Under the pieces are notes generated by a model that made no database searches, was not told the DNA's origin, and was given only the letters and a program-made list of their open reading frames with translations. Both the position numbers and the translations under genes were made by a program. From positions 8,363,415 to 8,427,414 of the forward strand of contig NZ_CP075691.1 of the NCBI RefSeq assembly GCF_020026305.1: a stretch of DNA of 64,000 nt, read 5' to 3'. This DNA is from Streptomyces sp. 135. GTDB taxonomy: Bacteria > Actinomycetota > Actinomycetes > Streptomycetales > Streptomycetaceae. Positions 41,816-51,387 of the stretch are shown in pieces; position 1 is the stretch's first letter; each line of letters opens with the position of its first letter.

Positions 41816-42832
41816 TCAGCGGGTCAGCGGGACCGTGATCTGCTTCAGCCAGGCGCGGCGGCCGAAGTCGCGGGCCTTGATGACGACCGCGTCCTTGTGC
41901 ACCTCGACCTGGAGGCCCTGATTGAAGGAGCCCTCGACGGCGACCTCGCCGCCCTTGCCGTCGTCGCGGTAACCGGTCTGGATCGCGCCGGTGTTGACCA
42001 CGGTGAACCCGCTGAGGTTGGCGGTACCGGGCACGACGCGGCGTACCACCCAGTCGGACAGGTCGAGGTCCCAGTGGGTGTGGCCGGAGAAGAGGAAGAC
42101 GTCGGGGTGACGGCCGAGCAGGCCCAACAGGCGGTCGGCCTGGAGGTAGTCGCTCGCGTAGAGCTTGTTGCGGGTGCCGGAGACCGTGTTGGGCAGCGGG
42201 TGGTGGGTGATGACCATGACCGGCCTGCGGCGGCGCGACCAGTACCACAGGCGGTCCTCCAGCCACGTGAACTGCGCGTCGCTCAGCCAGACTTCGTCCC
42301 AGAGCCTGGCGTCGTGGTAGTGCGCGTAGCGCTCCGTGCCGAGGGTGATGACCGGGACGGAGACGAAGGACGTCTCCGCGTGGACCGTGCCGCGCCCCGC
42401 GAACCGGTAGAAGCTGCGGAAGAGCGATTCCTCGGTGGTCCCGTTGGGCCAGGTCTCCTGGGCGAGCGTGTCGGGGTCGCGCCACTTCGGCACGTAGAAC
42501 TCGTGGTTGCCGATCGCCCAGGCCGTGTCGCGGGGCCGCGGGTGCCGCCGGAGTTCGGCGGCGACCTGCGCGTACTCGAAGTCGTAGCCGCGCGGCGTGA
42601 TGTCGCCCGCCACGGCGAGGCCCGCGCTGCGCGGGTTGACGGCCGCCATGTCGTCCAGGGCCCGGCCGAAGTCCCGCAGGTCGCCCTGGATGTCGCTGAT
42701 GACGTTGAACCGTACGACGTCCCGGCCGCGGCCCCGCTCCGTGCGCCCGGCGGGGAGGGCGTGGGCCTGCGGGGCGACGGCGGCGGTCGCCAAGGCGCCG
42801 CCGCTCGTGGCGAGAAGGGTTCTGCGGTCCAT
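41816..42832 (-). CDS. Tat-exported metallophosphoesterase
   Basis: The 338-residue precursor starts MDRRTLLATSGGALATAAVAPQAHA, a twin-arginine signal. The calcineurin-like metal motifs follow in order: VISDIQGD, AGDITPRG, IGNHEFY, ITHHPLP and FSGHTHWD, so a two-metal phosphoesterase site is complete (first motif DxQ instead of DxH). It would act outside the cell on phosphodiesters or monoesters. ATG 42832 is chosen over 42844 because GGAG lies seven bases upstream and the signal then starts correctly. Confidence 0.88.
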   Translation of the reverse strand: MDRRTLLATSGGALATAAVAPQAHALPAGRTERGRGRDVVRFNVISDIQGDLRDFGRALDDMAAVNPRSAGLAVAGDITPRGYDFEYAQVAAELRRHPRPRDTAWAIGNHEFYVPKWRDPDTLAQETWPNGTTEESLFRSFYRFAGRGTVHAETSFVSVPVITLGTERYAHYHDARLWDEVWLSDAQFTWLEDRLWYWSRRRRPVMVITHHPLPNTVSGTRNKLYASDYLQADRLLGLLGRHPDVFLFSGHTHWDLDLSDWVVRRVVPGTANLSGFTVVNTGAIQTGYRDDGKGGEVAVEGSFNQGLQVEVHKDAVVIKARDFGRRAWLKQITVPLTR

Positions 42833-43037
42833 GCCTGGCTCCATGGTGGTGATGAAAGGTGCGGGGTGTGCTGTCCGCGAACCTCACGGGAGCGAGTGCC
42901 TTCCCTGCCACGCAGGAGGGGCGTATGCGTGTAGGGATCATGAACACATGGGATGCGGGGCGCGTACGCGAACCCGAGCGGGGGCCCAGCGCTTCTACCC
43001 GCACCGGCCATTCCAGTGGACGGCAGGAAATGACAAA

Positions 43038-43061
43038 GGCAAGGAGGACTCTCTCCTTGCC
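43038..43061. other. Stem-loop just upstream of the rph control element
   Basis: GGCAAGGAG (43038-43046) and CTCCTTGCC (43053-43061) make a perfect 9-bp stem with a 6-base loop. It precedes a TATAGC -10-like box (43072-43077), so it sits about where the -35 region of rph would be. It is not at a gene end, so termination is an unlikely role. The rest of 42833-43160 shows no gene. Confidence 0.6.
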
Positions 43062-43084
43062 ACTCTCAACTTATAGCGCACCGG

Positions 43085-43104
43085 GGGGCTTGCGGCAAGG
43101 CCCC
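43085..43104. promoter_or_regulatory. Rifamycin-associated element (RAE) upstream of rph
   Basis: GGGGCTTGCGGCAAGGCCCC is an inverted repeat that agrees, as far as I recall it, with the published RAE found upstream of rifamycin-inactivation genes in actinobacteria. It begins eight bases after a TATAGC box and 56 bases end before the rph start at 43161. Confidence 0.88.
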
Positions 43105-43160
43105 GGTCGTGCCGCAGAATCAGCGGCCAAAGCCACGACCTGCGGGAATGAGGACACGAC

Positions 43161-45842
43161 GTGCCTAGTGCAGTGCCAGGGCAAGGGCGAGGGAACACGG
43201 AAGCCGGCCCCGGAGGTGTCGCGACGAGTGAGCCGTACGTGGTGGGTCTCCGGGACCGGGAGATCGACGAGACCAGCGTCGCGCTGGTCGGCGGCAAGGG
43301 CGCGCACTTGGGCGGGTTGTCGCGGATCGAGGGCATCCACGTCCCGGACGGCTTCTGCGTGACGACGGACGCCTTCCGGCGGGCCATGGCGCACGTGCCG
43401 TCGCTCGACGAACGGCTCGACCGGTTGTCGCGCCTCGACCTGGACGACCAGGAAGCGATCCGCACGCTCAGCGCGGAGATCCGCCGGATCATCGAAGGGA
43501 CTCCGGTCCCGGACGATCTGACGGCGGCCGTCACCCGCGCCCTCGCCCGGCTCGGCGAGCAAGAGGCCTACGCCGTACGGTCCAGCGCGACGGCGGAGGA
43601 CCTGCCGACGGCCTCCTTCGCCGGCCAGCAGGACACCTACCTGAACGTCGTGGGGCCGACGGAGATCCTGCGGCACATCAGCCGGTGCTGGGCCTCGCTG
43701 TTCACCGAGCGGGCCGTCACCTACCGCCGGCGCAACGGCATCGACCACCGCGCGGTCCACATGGCCGTGGTCGTGCAGCGGATGGTCTTCCCGCGGGCGG
43801 CGGGCATCCTGTTCACGGCCGACCCCGTCACGGGTGACCGCACGGCCGCCACCGTGGACGCCGGTTTCGGCCTGGGCGAGGCCATGGTCTCCGGCCTGGT
43901 CAACCCGGACGTCTACAAGGTGCGGCACGGTGAAGTCGTCGCCAGGACGATCGCCGCCAAACACCGTGCCCTGCACGCCGTGGCGACCGGCGGTACGCGG
44001 GAAGTGGCCGTCGACGCGCGGCAACAGGAGCAGCCGGCGCTGACGGACGAGCAGGTCGTGGAACTCGTACGGCTCGGGCGGCGGATCGAAGCGCACTTCG
44101 GCCGCCCGCAGGACATCGAATGGTGCCTGGCCGATGACGGCTTCCGCATCGTCCAGAGCCGGCCGATCACGACGCTGTTCCCCATTCCGGAGGCCGACGA
44201 CCAGGAGAACCACGTCTACGTCTCCGTCGGCCACCAGCAGATGATGACCGACCCCATGAAGCCGCTGGGGCTCTCCATGTGGCAGCTGACGGCCATGGTG
44301 CCGATGCACGCCGCCGGCGGCAGACTGTTCGTCGACGTCACCCGGCGCCTGGCCTCACCCGCGAGCCGCGACGCCCTGCTGGATGCCGTGGGGAGAGGCG
44401 ATCCGCTGATCAGGGACGCGCTGGAGACCGTCCTCGACCGCGCGGACTTCATCCCGTCCCTCCCGGACGAGGGTCCCGGCCCCACTGGTGGCGCCCCCGC
44501 CCCCGCCCCCGCCCCCGCCCCCGTCGCCACCGATCCGGCCATCGTCACCGGGCTGGTCGAGCGCAGCCGGACCTCCGTCGCCGCCCTGGAGCGCGACATC
44601 CGTACCAAGACGGGACCGGCGCTCTTCGACTTTCTGCTGGAGGAGGCCTTCGAGGAGCACAAGCGCGTCCTCGGCGATCCGCTGAACATGCGGGTGATCA
44701 TGGCCGGGATGGACGCCACCTGGTGGCTCAACGACAAGCTGCGGGAGTGGCTCGGGGAGAAGAACGCGGCCGACACGCTCACGCTGTCCGCCCCCGGCAA
44801 CGTCACGTCGGAGATGGGCCTTGCCCTGCTCGACGTCGCGGATGTGGTCCGTCCGTATCCGGAAGTGGTGGCCTTCTTGCAAGGGGTCGAGGACGACGAC
44901 TTCCTGGACGAACTGGCGAAGCTTCCGGGCGGGAGCGCGGCGCGCGACGCCTTCGAGGCCTACCTCGACCGGTACGGCATGCGCTGCGTCGGCGAGATCG
45001 ACCTCACGAGGCCGCGGTGGCGCGAGCACCCCTCGGCGCTCGTACCCGTGATCCTCGACAACGTCAGGAACTTCGAGCCCGGCGCCGCCCGGCGGCGCTT
45101 CGAGGAAGGGCGTCAGGCGGCCCTGAAGAAGGAGGGGGACGTCCTGGCCCGCTTGCGGACACTGCCGGACGGGGAGCGGAAGGCCGCCGAGACGAAGGCG
45201 ATGATCGACCGGGTCCGCACCTTCATCGGCTACCGCGAGTACCCGAAGTACGACATCGTCAGCCGCTCCTTCGTCTACAAGCAGGCCCTGCTGGCGGAGG
45301 CCGGGCGCCTCGTGCGGGACGGCGTGCTCGCCGAGAAGGAGGACGCCTTCTACCTGACGTTCCAGGAGTTGCACGACGTCGTGCGCTCGGGGCAGGCGGA
45401 CGGAAGGCTCATCCAGGAACGCAAGGAGGCCTTCCGCTCGTACCGGGCGCTCACACCGCCCCGGGTGCTCACATCGGACGGCGAGGGCGTCTGCGGGGCG
45501 TACCGGCGCGCGGACGTGCCGGCCGGGGCCCTGGTCGGCCTGCCGGTCTCCGTCGGGACCATCGAGGGCAGGGCCCGCGTCGTCCTCGACATGGCGGACG
45601 CCGATCTGGAGGCGGGCGACATCCTGGTCACGGCCTTCACCGACCCCAGCTGGTCGCCCCTGTTCGTCGCGATCAAGGGCCTGGTGACGGAGGTCGGCGG
45701 TCCGATGACCCATGGCGCGGTGATCGCCCGCGAGTACGGCTTGCCGGCTGTCGTGGGGGTGGAGCAAGCCACCCGGCTGATCCGGGACGGGCAGCGGATC
45801 CGGGTGCACGGGACGGACGGGTACGTCGAACTCCTGTCCTGA
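43161..45842 (+). CDS. rph: Rifampin phosphotransferase
   Basis: The 893-residue enzyme inactivates rifamycins by transferring the beta-phosphate of ATP to the C21 hydroxyl. Domain order fits RPH: an ATP-binding domain (VALVGGKGAHLGGLSRIEGIHVPDGFC, RSSATAEDLPTASFAGQQDTYLN, QSRPITT near 332-338), a rifampin-binding domain beginning YVSVGHQQMMTDPMKPLG, and a swivelling His domain VTEVGGPMTHGAVIAREYGLPAVVG with catalytic His851. It is distinguished from PEP synthase by the central domain. An Ala-Pro linker (PAPAPAPAP, about residue 447) is unusual. The start is a GTG after GAGGAC. Confidence 0.95.
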   Translation: MPSAVPGQGRGNTEAGPGGVATSEPYVVGLRDREIDETSVALVGGKGAHLGGLSRIEGIHVPDGFCVTTDAFRRAMAHVPSLDERLDRLSRLDLDDQEAIRTLSAEIRRIIEGTPVPDDLTAAVTRALARLGEQEAYAVRSSATAEDLPTASFAGQQDTYLNVVGPTEILRHISRCWASLFTERAVTYRRRNGIDHRAVHMAVVVQRMVFPRAAGILFTADPVTGDRTAATVDAGFGLGEAMVSGLVNPDVYKVRHGEVVARTIAAKHRALHAVATGGTREVAVDARQQEQPALTDEQVVELVRLGRRIEAHFGRPQDIEWCLADDGFRIVQSRPITTLFPIPEADDQENHVYVSVGHQQMMTDPMKPLGLSMWQLTAMVPMHAAGGRLFVDVTRRLASPASRDALLDAVGRGDPLIRDALETVLDRADFIPSLPDEGPGPTGGAPAPAPAPAPVATDPAIVTGLVERSRTSVAALERDIRTKTGPALFDFLLEEAFEEHKRVLGDPLNMRVIMAGMDATWWLNDKLREWLGEKNAADTLTLSAPGNVTSEMGLALLDVADVVRPYPEVVAFLQGVEDDDFLDELAKLPGGSAARDAFEAYLDRYGMRCVGEIDLTRPRWREHPSALVPVILDNVRNFEPGAARRRFEEGRQAALKKEGDVLARLRTLPDGERKAAETKAMIDRVRTFIGYREYPKYDIVSRSFVYKQALLAEAGRLVRDGVLAEKEDAFYLTFQELHDVVRSGQADGRLIQERKEAFRSYRALTPPRVLTSDGEGVCGAYRRADVPAGALVGLPVSVGTIEGRARVVLDMADADLEAGDILVTAFTDPSWSPLFVAIKGLVTEVGGPMTHGAVIAREYGLPAVVGVEQATRLIRDGQRIRVHGTDGYVELLS

Positions 45843-45916
45843 GTATCCTGCCCTCGACCGCAGGCGGCGGCGTACGGTGCGGCTGGGCCAGGCCGCCGCC
45901 AGGAAGGGGAGGCACC

Positions 45917-46855
45917 ATGCCCGAGCCCGCGCGTGAGCCCGACCCCGGTCTCTTCGGGCCGGAGTCCGTGACCTGGCAGGTGCACTCCGACCCCATGATG
46001 TGGGTCGCCGGGATACGCGCCCTGTACCTCCAGGCCCTGCACCCCCGGGCCGTCCGAGGCGTCATGCAGAACAGCGACTTCCGCAAGGACGCCTGGGGGC
46101 GCCTGATGCGCACCGCCCGCTTCGTCGGCACCACCACCTACGGCACCACCGAGGCGGCCGAGAAGGCGGGCGCCCGCGTCCGCAAGATCCACGCCATGCT
46201 CGGGGCCACCGACCCGGACACGGGGGAGCGGTACGGCGTCGACGAGCCGGCGCTGCTGCTCTGGGTGCACTGCGCCGAGATCGGCTCCTACCTCCATGTC
46301 GTACGCCGCTCGGGGATCCGGATGACGGACACGCTCGCCGACCGGTACGTCGACGAGCACCGGCACAGCGCCCGGCTCGTCGGCCTCGACCCCGGCGAGG
46401 TCCCCGGCTCGACGGCCGAACTCGCCGCGTACTTCGAGAGGGTGCGCCCCGAACTCGCCGCCGGGCCCGACGCCCGCGCCGTCGACGACTTCCTCCGCAG
46501 GCCGCCGACGCACCGCCTGCTCACCCCGGCGCGCGCCCTGCTGTGGCGGCGCGTGGCCGATCTGGCGTACGCCTCCCTGCCGCCGTACGCCCACCGGCTG
46601 TACGGCAGACCCGCCCCGCCGGCCGCCACGGTGACCCGCACCCTGGTCCGCACCGGCACCATCCTGCGCACCGTCCCCGCGCGTGTGCGCTGGCAACTTC
46701 CGCCGAAGCACGTCCTGAGCGCCATGGCCCGCCTCGGTCCCGGCAGCCGCCCGGCCCCGTACAAACTCGACAGAGGGGACGCCATACTGGACGGGCCGGG
46801 GAGGGCGCAGCGAGGCAACGGGGGCGACAGCGCGACATGGCGGACACCAGGCTGA
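45917..46855 (+). CDS. Oxygenase MpaB/DUF2236 family protein
   Basis: The 312-residue protein begins FGPESVTWQVHSDPMMWVAGIRALYLQALHPRAVRGVMQNSDFRKDAWGRLMRTARFVGTTTYGT, the marker region of the MpaB/latex-clearing-like family, with the conserved HP and R residues that bind heme. WVHCAEIGSYL and RVADLAYASLPPYAHRLYG follow. Family members cleave or oxidise lipids or isoprenoids; the substrate is unknown. AAGGGGAGG precedes the ATG. Its last 19 bases overlap the kinase gene, so the two may be co-translated. Confidence 0.85.
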   Translation: MPEPAREPDPGLFGPESVTWQVHSDPMMWVAGIRALYLQALHPRAVRGVMQNSDFRKDAWGRLMRTARFVGTTTYGTTEAAEKAGARVRKIHAMLGATDPDTGERYGVDEPALLLWVHCAEIGSYLHVVRRSGIRMTDTLADRYVDEHRHSARLVGLDPGEVPGSTAELAAYFERVRPELAAGPDARAVDDFLRRPPTHRLLTPARALLWRRVADLAYASLPPYAHRLYGRPAPPAATVTRTLVRTGTILRTVPARVRWQLPPKHVLSAMARLGPGSRPAPYKLDRGDAILDGPGRAQRGNGGDSATWRTPG

Positions 46856-49072
46856 TCCAGAGCCGCTACCGACTCCTGGATCTGATCGGGCGCGGCGGCA
46901 TGGGCGAGGTGTGGCGGGCGCGCGACGAGTCGCTCGGACGGCACGTCGCCGTCAAGTGCCTCAAGCCGATGGGGCCCCAGCACGACCAGTCCTTCACGCG
47001 CGTGCTGCGCGAGCGCTTCCGGCGCGAGGCGCGCGTCGCGGCGGCGCTCCAGCACCGCGGCGTCACCGTCGTCCACGACTTCGGCGAGCACGACGGCGTG
47101 CTGTACCTCGTGATGGAGCTCCTCGAAGGCCGCAACCTCAGCCAGCTCCTGGAGGACAACAAACAGCACCCGCTGCCCGTCGCCGACGTCGTGGAGATCG
47201 CCGACCAGGTCGCCGCGGCCCTCGCGTACACCCATGAACAGGGCATCGTGCACCGGGACCTGAAGCCCGCGAACATCATGCTGCTCTCCGACGGCACCGT
47301 GAAGATCTGCGACTTCGGCATAGCCAGGCTCGGCGCCGACATCGGCTTCACCTCACGCCTGACCGGCACGGGCATCGCCATGGGCACACCGCACTACATG
47401 TCGCCCGAGCAGATCAGCGGCGAACCCGTCGACCAGCGCAGCGACCTGTACTCCTTCGGCTGCGTGCTCTACGAGATCGCCACCGGGGCCCCGCCCTTCG
47501 ACCTGGAGGACGCCTGGGCCGTCCTCGTCGGACATCGCGACACGACGCCCGCGCCGCCGCGCCGACACCGCGGTGAGCTGCCCGCCTACTTCGAGCGCAT
47601 CGTCCTGGACCTGCTCGCCAAGGACCCCGCCGACCGGCCGCCGGACGCGCGTGAGGTGCGCCGCCGCGTCGCCGACGGACGCGCCACACCCCCGTACGTC
47701 CCGACCGTCGCCACGCCCCCGCTGCGCCGCCCCGCGGCGTCGTCCGCCGGTGAGGCGCGGCTGCCCTCCTGGACCCGCGGCATGACCACCGGACACAAGG
47801 CGACCGGCGCCTCCGTGCTGCGCGCCACACCGCCCGACGCGGCGGCCGGTCTGACCGGCGAGTGGATCCCGCGCACCGACGCGCGCCGGGCGGCGCGCCC
47901 CGAGGCCCGAGCGGCCCGCGCCACCGCCGGAGCTGGTCGCCACCCTCACCAGCCGCCACAACGCGGGCCTCAGCCTCGGCAGGCTCGGCCGCTGGGAGGA
48001 GGCGGGCGAGGTGCACCGCGCGGTCGCCGCCGAGCGTGAGCACGCCCTCGGCCCCGACCATCCCGACACGCTCGCCAGCCGGTACGAGGTCGGCTTCACC
48101 CTCAGCCGCACCGGCCGCGCCGCCGACGCGCTGCGCGAGTACGACCGGGTCGCCCAGGGCCGGGAGCGCTCCCTCGGCGCCGAGCACCCCGAGACGCTCG
48201 CCGCCCGCCAGGAGATGGCGTACGTACTCGGCCAGCTCGGGCGGCACTTCGAGGCCCACCAGATGTACACCTCGGTGCTCGCCGTCCGTGAACGCACGGC
48301 GGGCCCCGACCACCCGGACACGCTGCGCTGCCGCCACAACCTCGCCTACAACCTCAGCCGCCTCGGCCGCCTGGAGGACTCCTACCGGCTGGCGGAACAA
48401 GTGGCGGCGGCCCGCGCGCGTGTGCTCGGCCCGACGCACCCCGACACCCTGGTGACGCGGTACGAAGTCGCTTACGCGCTCGGGCAGTTGGGGCGCTGGC
48501 CGGAGGCCCTGCACACGTATCGGGAAGTCGCCGACGCACGGGTGCGGGCGCTCGGCCCCGACCACCCCGACACGCTCGCCGCCCGCTATGAAGTCGGCAT
48601 CAGCCTCGGCAGGCTCGGCCGCAGCGCCGAGGCCCTGAAGCTGTACCGCGACCTGATCGAGGACCGTACGCGCGTCAACGGCCCCGCGGACCCCGAGACG
48701 CTGCGGGCCCGGCACGGCCTCGGCGTGAACCTCGGCCGCCAGGGCCGCTGGGAGGAAGCCCTCGCGGAGGCCCGGGACGTGTGTGCCCTACGGGAGCGGG
48801 TCCTTGGCCCCGACCACCCCGACACCCTGGTGAGCCGTCGCGAGGTCGCCGTCTGCCTCGGCTGGCTCGGCCGCTGGTCCGACGCCCTCACCGAGTACCG
48901 CGGGGTGGCGGCCGCCCGGGAACAGGTGCTCGGCGCCGACCACCCCGACACCCTCGCCAGCCGCAACGACGAGGCGCACTGCCTGGAACAACTGGGCCGC
49001 GGCACGGAGGCGGTCGAGCTCTACCGCCGGGTGGCGGCGCTCCGTCAGCAGCGGGCTTCCGGAGGCCTCTGA
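46837..49072 (+). pseudogene. Ser/Thr protein kinase with TPR repeats, frameshifted between domains
   Basis: Frame 1 encodes an intact kinase: GRGGMGEVWRARD (P-loop), Lys40 in VAVKCL, HRDLKPANIM with Asp141, CDFGIAR and MGTPHYMSPEQ. It ends at 48039 in nonsense residues. The C-terminal half reads one frame over, from about PPELVATLTSRHN (47930) to 49072, as nine kinesin-light-chain-type repeats of 42 residues (LGPDHPDTL...LGRWxEA...YRxVxAxRERV). No start fits the TPR part by itself, so the original was one protein of about 745 residues. The shift lies in 47870-47930. The cause may be mutation, assembly error or less likely recoding. There is no membrane segment. Confidence 0.8.
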
Positions 49073-49145
49073 GCACATCGAGGGACCGGGCAGGCGCCCC
49101 GGACAGGCGGGTCCCCAAGCGCGGGCCCGCGTGCTAGGAAGAGTC

Positions 49146-50699
49146 ATGCCTGATCGCGATGCGTACGACGCCGTCATCGTCGGCGGTGGTCACAACGGTC
49201 TCGTCGCCGCCGCCTACCTCGCCCGCGCCGGGCGGTCCGTGCTGCTTCTGGAGCGGCTCGGCGGGACCGGGGGCGCCGCCGTGTCCAGTCGGCCCTTCGC
49301 CGGGGTCGACGCGCGGCTGTCCCGGTACTCGTACCTCGTCAGCCTCCTTCCGAAGAAGATCGTCCGGGATCTCGACCTGGACTTCAGGGTGCGGACGCGC
49401 ACCATCTCCTCGTACACCCCGACCGAGCGCGCGGGCCGCCCCACCGGCCTGCTGGTCGGGGGCGGCGAGGCCCGCACCCGGCAGGCCTTCGCGCGGCTCA
49501 CCGGCGACAGCCGCGAGTACGAAGCCTGGCGGAACTTCTACGCCATGACCGGGCAGGTCGCCCGCCGCGTCTTCCCCACGCTCACCGAGCCCCTGCCCAG
49601 CCGCGACGAACTGCGCGACCGCGTCGACGACGCCACCGCCTGGCGCACCCTCTTCGAGGAGCCCATCGGCACGGCGATCGAGGAGCGCTTCGCCGACGAC
49701 CTCGTACGCGGCATCGTCCTCACCGACGGCCTCATCGGCACCTTCGCCGACGCCCACGACCCGGCCCTGCGGCAGAACCGCTGCTTCCTCTACCACGTCA
49801 TCGGCGGCGGCACCGGCGACTGGAACGTGCCCGTCGGCGGCATGGGCGCCCTCACCGGCGCCCTCGCCGACTCCGCTCGCATCGCGGGCGCACGGCTGCG
49901 CACGGGGTGCGAGGTGACGCGGATCGACACCGACGGGCGGCGCGGCGAGGTCACCTACCGGGAGGGCGACAGCGGCGAGCGGACCGTCGCCGCGCGCCAC
50001 GTCCTCGTCAACGCCTCCCCGCAGGCCCTCGCCGCCCTCCTCGGCGAGGAGCCGCCCGCGCCCGCCGAAGGCGCCCAGTTCAAGGTCAACATGCTGCTCA
50101 AGCGGCTGCCGAGGCTGCGCGACACCTCCGTCGACCCACGGGACGCCTTCGCGGGGACCTTCCACATCGCCGAGGGGTACGAGGAGTTGGCGACGGCGTA
50201 CGCCCAGGCCGCGGGCGGCGCCACGCCCGCGGTGCCGCCCTCCGAGATCTACTGCCACTCGCTCACCGACCCGACGATCCTCGCCCCCGACCTGGTCGAG
50301 CGCGGCTACCAGACCCTCACCCTCTTCGGCCTGCACACACCCGCCCGGCTCTTCGCACGGGACAACGACGCCGTACGCGCCGACCTCCTGAGGACGACGC
50401 TCGCCCAGCTCGACGCGCACCTCGCCGAGCCGATCGCCGACTGCCTCGCGCTGGACGCAGAGGGCCGCCCCTGCGTCGAGGCGAAGACCCCGCTCGACCT
50501 GGAACGGGACCTGCGGCTGCCCGGCGGCCACATCTTCCACGGCGACCTCGCCTTCCCCTATGCGGATGAGGGGAGCGGGCGTTGGGGCGTGGCGACCCGG
50601 CACGCGAACGTGCTGCTGTGCGGGGCGGGCGCCGTGCGCGGCGGAGGCGTCAGCGGCATCCCGGGGCACAACGCCGCCATGGCCGCTCTGGGCGAATAG
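49146..50699 (+). CDS. FAD-dependent oxidoreductase, phytoene-desaturase/PYROXD2-like (COG1233)
   Basis: The 517-residue flavoprotein has the N-terminal dinucleotide motif AVIVGGGHNGLVAAAYLARAGRSVLLLERLGGTGG and a C-terminal FAD-contact CGAGAVRGGGVSGIPGHNAA. The HNGL form and length place it with COG1233 proteins outside classical carotenoid desaturases. No carotenoid gene is adjacent. The start ATG has GGAAG five bases before; TAGGAA could also act as a -10 box for a leaderless message. Substrate unknown. Confidence 0.88.
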   Translation: MPDRDAYDAVIVGGGHNGLVAAAYLARAGRSVLLLERLGGTGGAAVSSRPFAGVDARLSRYSYLVSLLPKKIVRDLDLDFRVRTRTISSYTPTERAGRPTGLLVGGGEARTRQAFARLTGDSREYEAWRNFYAMTGQVARRVFPTLTEPLPSRDELRDRVDDATAWRTLFEEPIGTAIEERFADDLVRGIVLTDGLIGTFADAHDPALRQNRCFLYHVIGGGTGDWNVPVGGMGALTGALADSARIAGARLRTGCEVTRIDTDGRRGEVTYREGDSGERTVAARHVLVNASPQALAALLGEEPPAPAEGAQFKVNMLLKRLPRLRDTSVDPRDAFAGTFHIAEGYEELATAYAQAAGGATPAVPPSEIYCHSLTDPTILAPDLVERGYQTLTLFGLHTPARLFARDNDAVRADLLRTTLAQLDAHLAEPIADCLALDAEGRPCVEAKTPLDLERDLRLPGGHIFHGDLAFPYADEGSGRWGVATRHANVLLCGAGAVRGGGVSGIPGHNAAMAALGE

Positions 50700-50758
50700 C
50701 CGCTGGTGTACGGTCGGACGTCGATCACCGGCGCGAGCGACGAAAGGGGTGCCGCACG

Positions 50759-51385
50759 ATGGCTTCCCGCCGAGGGGACCGAGGGGACGGCACGCCGACC
50801 TTCATCGAACAGGCCCGCCGCGGTCAGCTCATCGAGTGCACGATCGACCTGATCTCCTCCAAGGGCTACCCGGCGACGTCGCTCGCGGCGATCGCCGAGC
50901 GGGCGGGCCTGTCCAAGGCCGCGGTCCTCTACCACTTCGCGTCCAAGGACAACCTCGCCCGGGCCACCCTCGCGTACGTCGTCGAACGGTTCACCGCGTA
51001 TGTGGACGAGAAGGTGGCCGCCGCGCCGGACCCGCGCGCGGCCGTCGTCGCCTACGTGCGGGCGATGATCGGCTACCAGCGGGACAACCGCCGTCACGTG
51101 CGCGTGATCACCGAGATGCTCCTCGACGACGCCGACGGCACCCGGCTCAAGAACCCCGGCGGCCATGACACGGCGGGCCGCTGGAACGCCCTCGCCGATC
51201 TCCTCGCCGCCGGTCAACGGGCGGGCGTGCTGCGGGAGTTCGACCCGCCGACGGTCGCCCTCGCCATCGGCGGCGCGATCGACGGGGTGGTCGCGCACTG
51301 GCTCGTCCACCCCGGCCTGGACCTGGACGCGGCGGCGGACGAACTGGAGAGGTTCACGCTGTACGCCATCGAGAGCCGCGACTGA
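50759..51385 (+). CDS. TetR-family transcriptional regulator
   Basis: The 208-residue regulator has the helix-turn-helix TSLAAIAERAGLSKAAVLYHFASKDNLARATL at about residues 40-70 and a ligand-binding C-terminal half. GAAAGGGG precedes the ATG. It is convergent with the alpha/beta-hydrolase gene. It may act on the IR at 52473-52514, from which that hydrolase is transcribed, or on the tandem sites at 55391-55424; neither link is shown. Confidence 0.9.
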   Translation: MASRRGDRGDGTPTFIEQARRGQLIECTIDLISSKGYPATSLAAIAERAGLSKAAVLYHFASKDNLARATLAYVVERFTAYVDEKVAAAPDPRAAVVAYVRAMIGYQRDNRRHVRVITEMLLDDADGTRLKNPGGHDTAGRWNALADLLAAGQRAGVLREFDPPTVALAIGGAIDGVVAHWLVHPGLDLDAAADELERFTLYAIESRD

Positions 51386-51387
51386 AC

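Noticed and set aside
39918..43004. 1028-codon open frame on the - strand across the FadE and phosphoesterase genes
   Set aside because: It runs through real genes in other frames or strands and has Arg/His/Pro-rich composition typical of shadow frames.
43038..43061. Stem-loop as a transcription terminator
   Set aside because: Both flanking genes are transcribed away from it and no gene ends there.
44499..44523. GCCCCC repeats inside rph as a possible regulatory repeat
   Set aside because: They encode the Ala-Pro linker between domains; no role beyond coding is needed.
48011..49072. Repetitive DNA as a possible CRISPR-like or direct-repeat array
   Set aside because: The 126-base periodicity is explained by 42-residue TPR units in an open frame.
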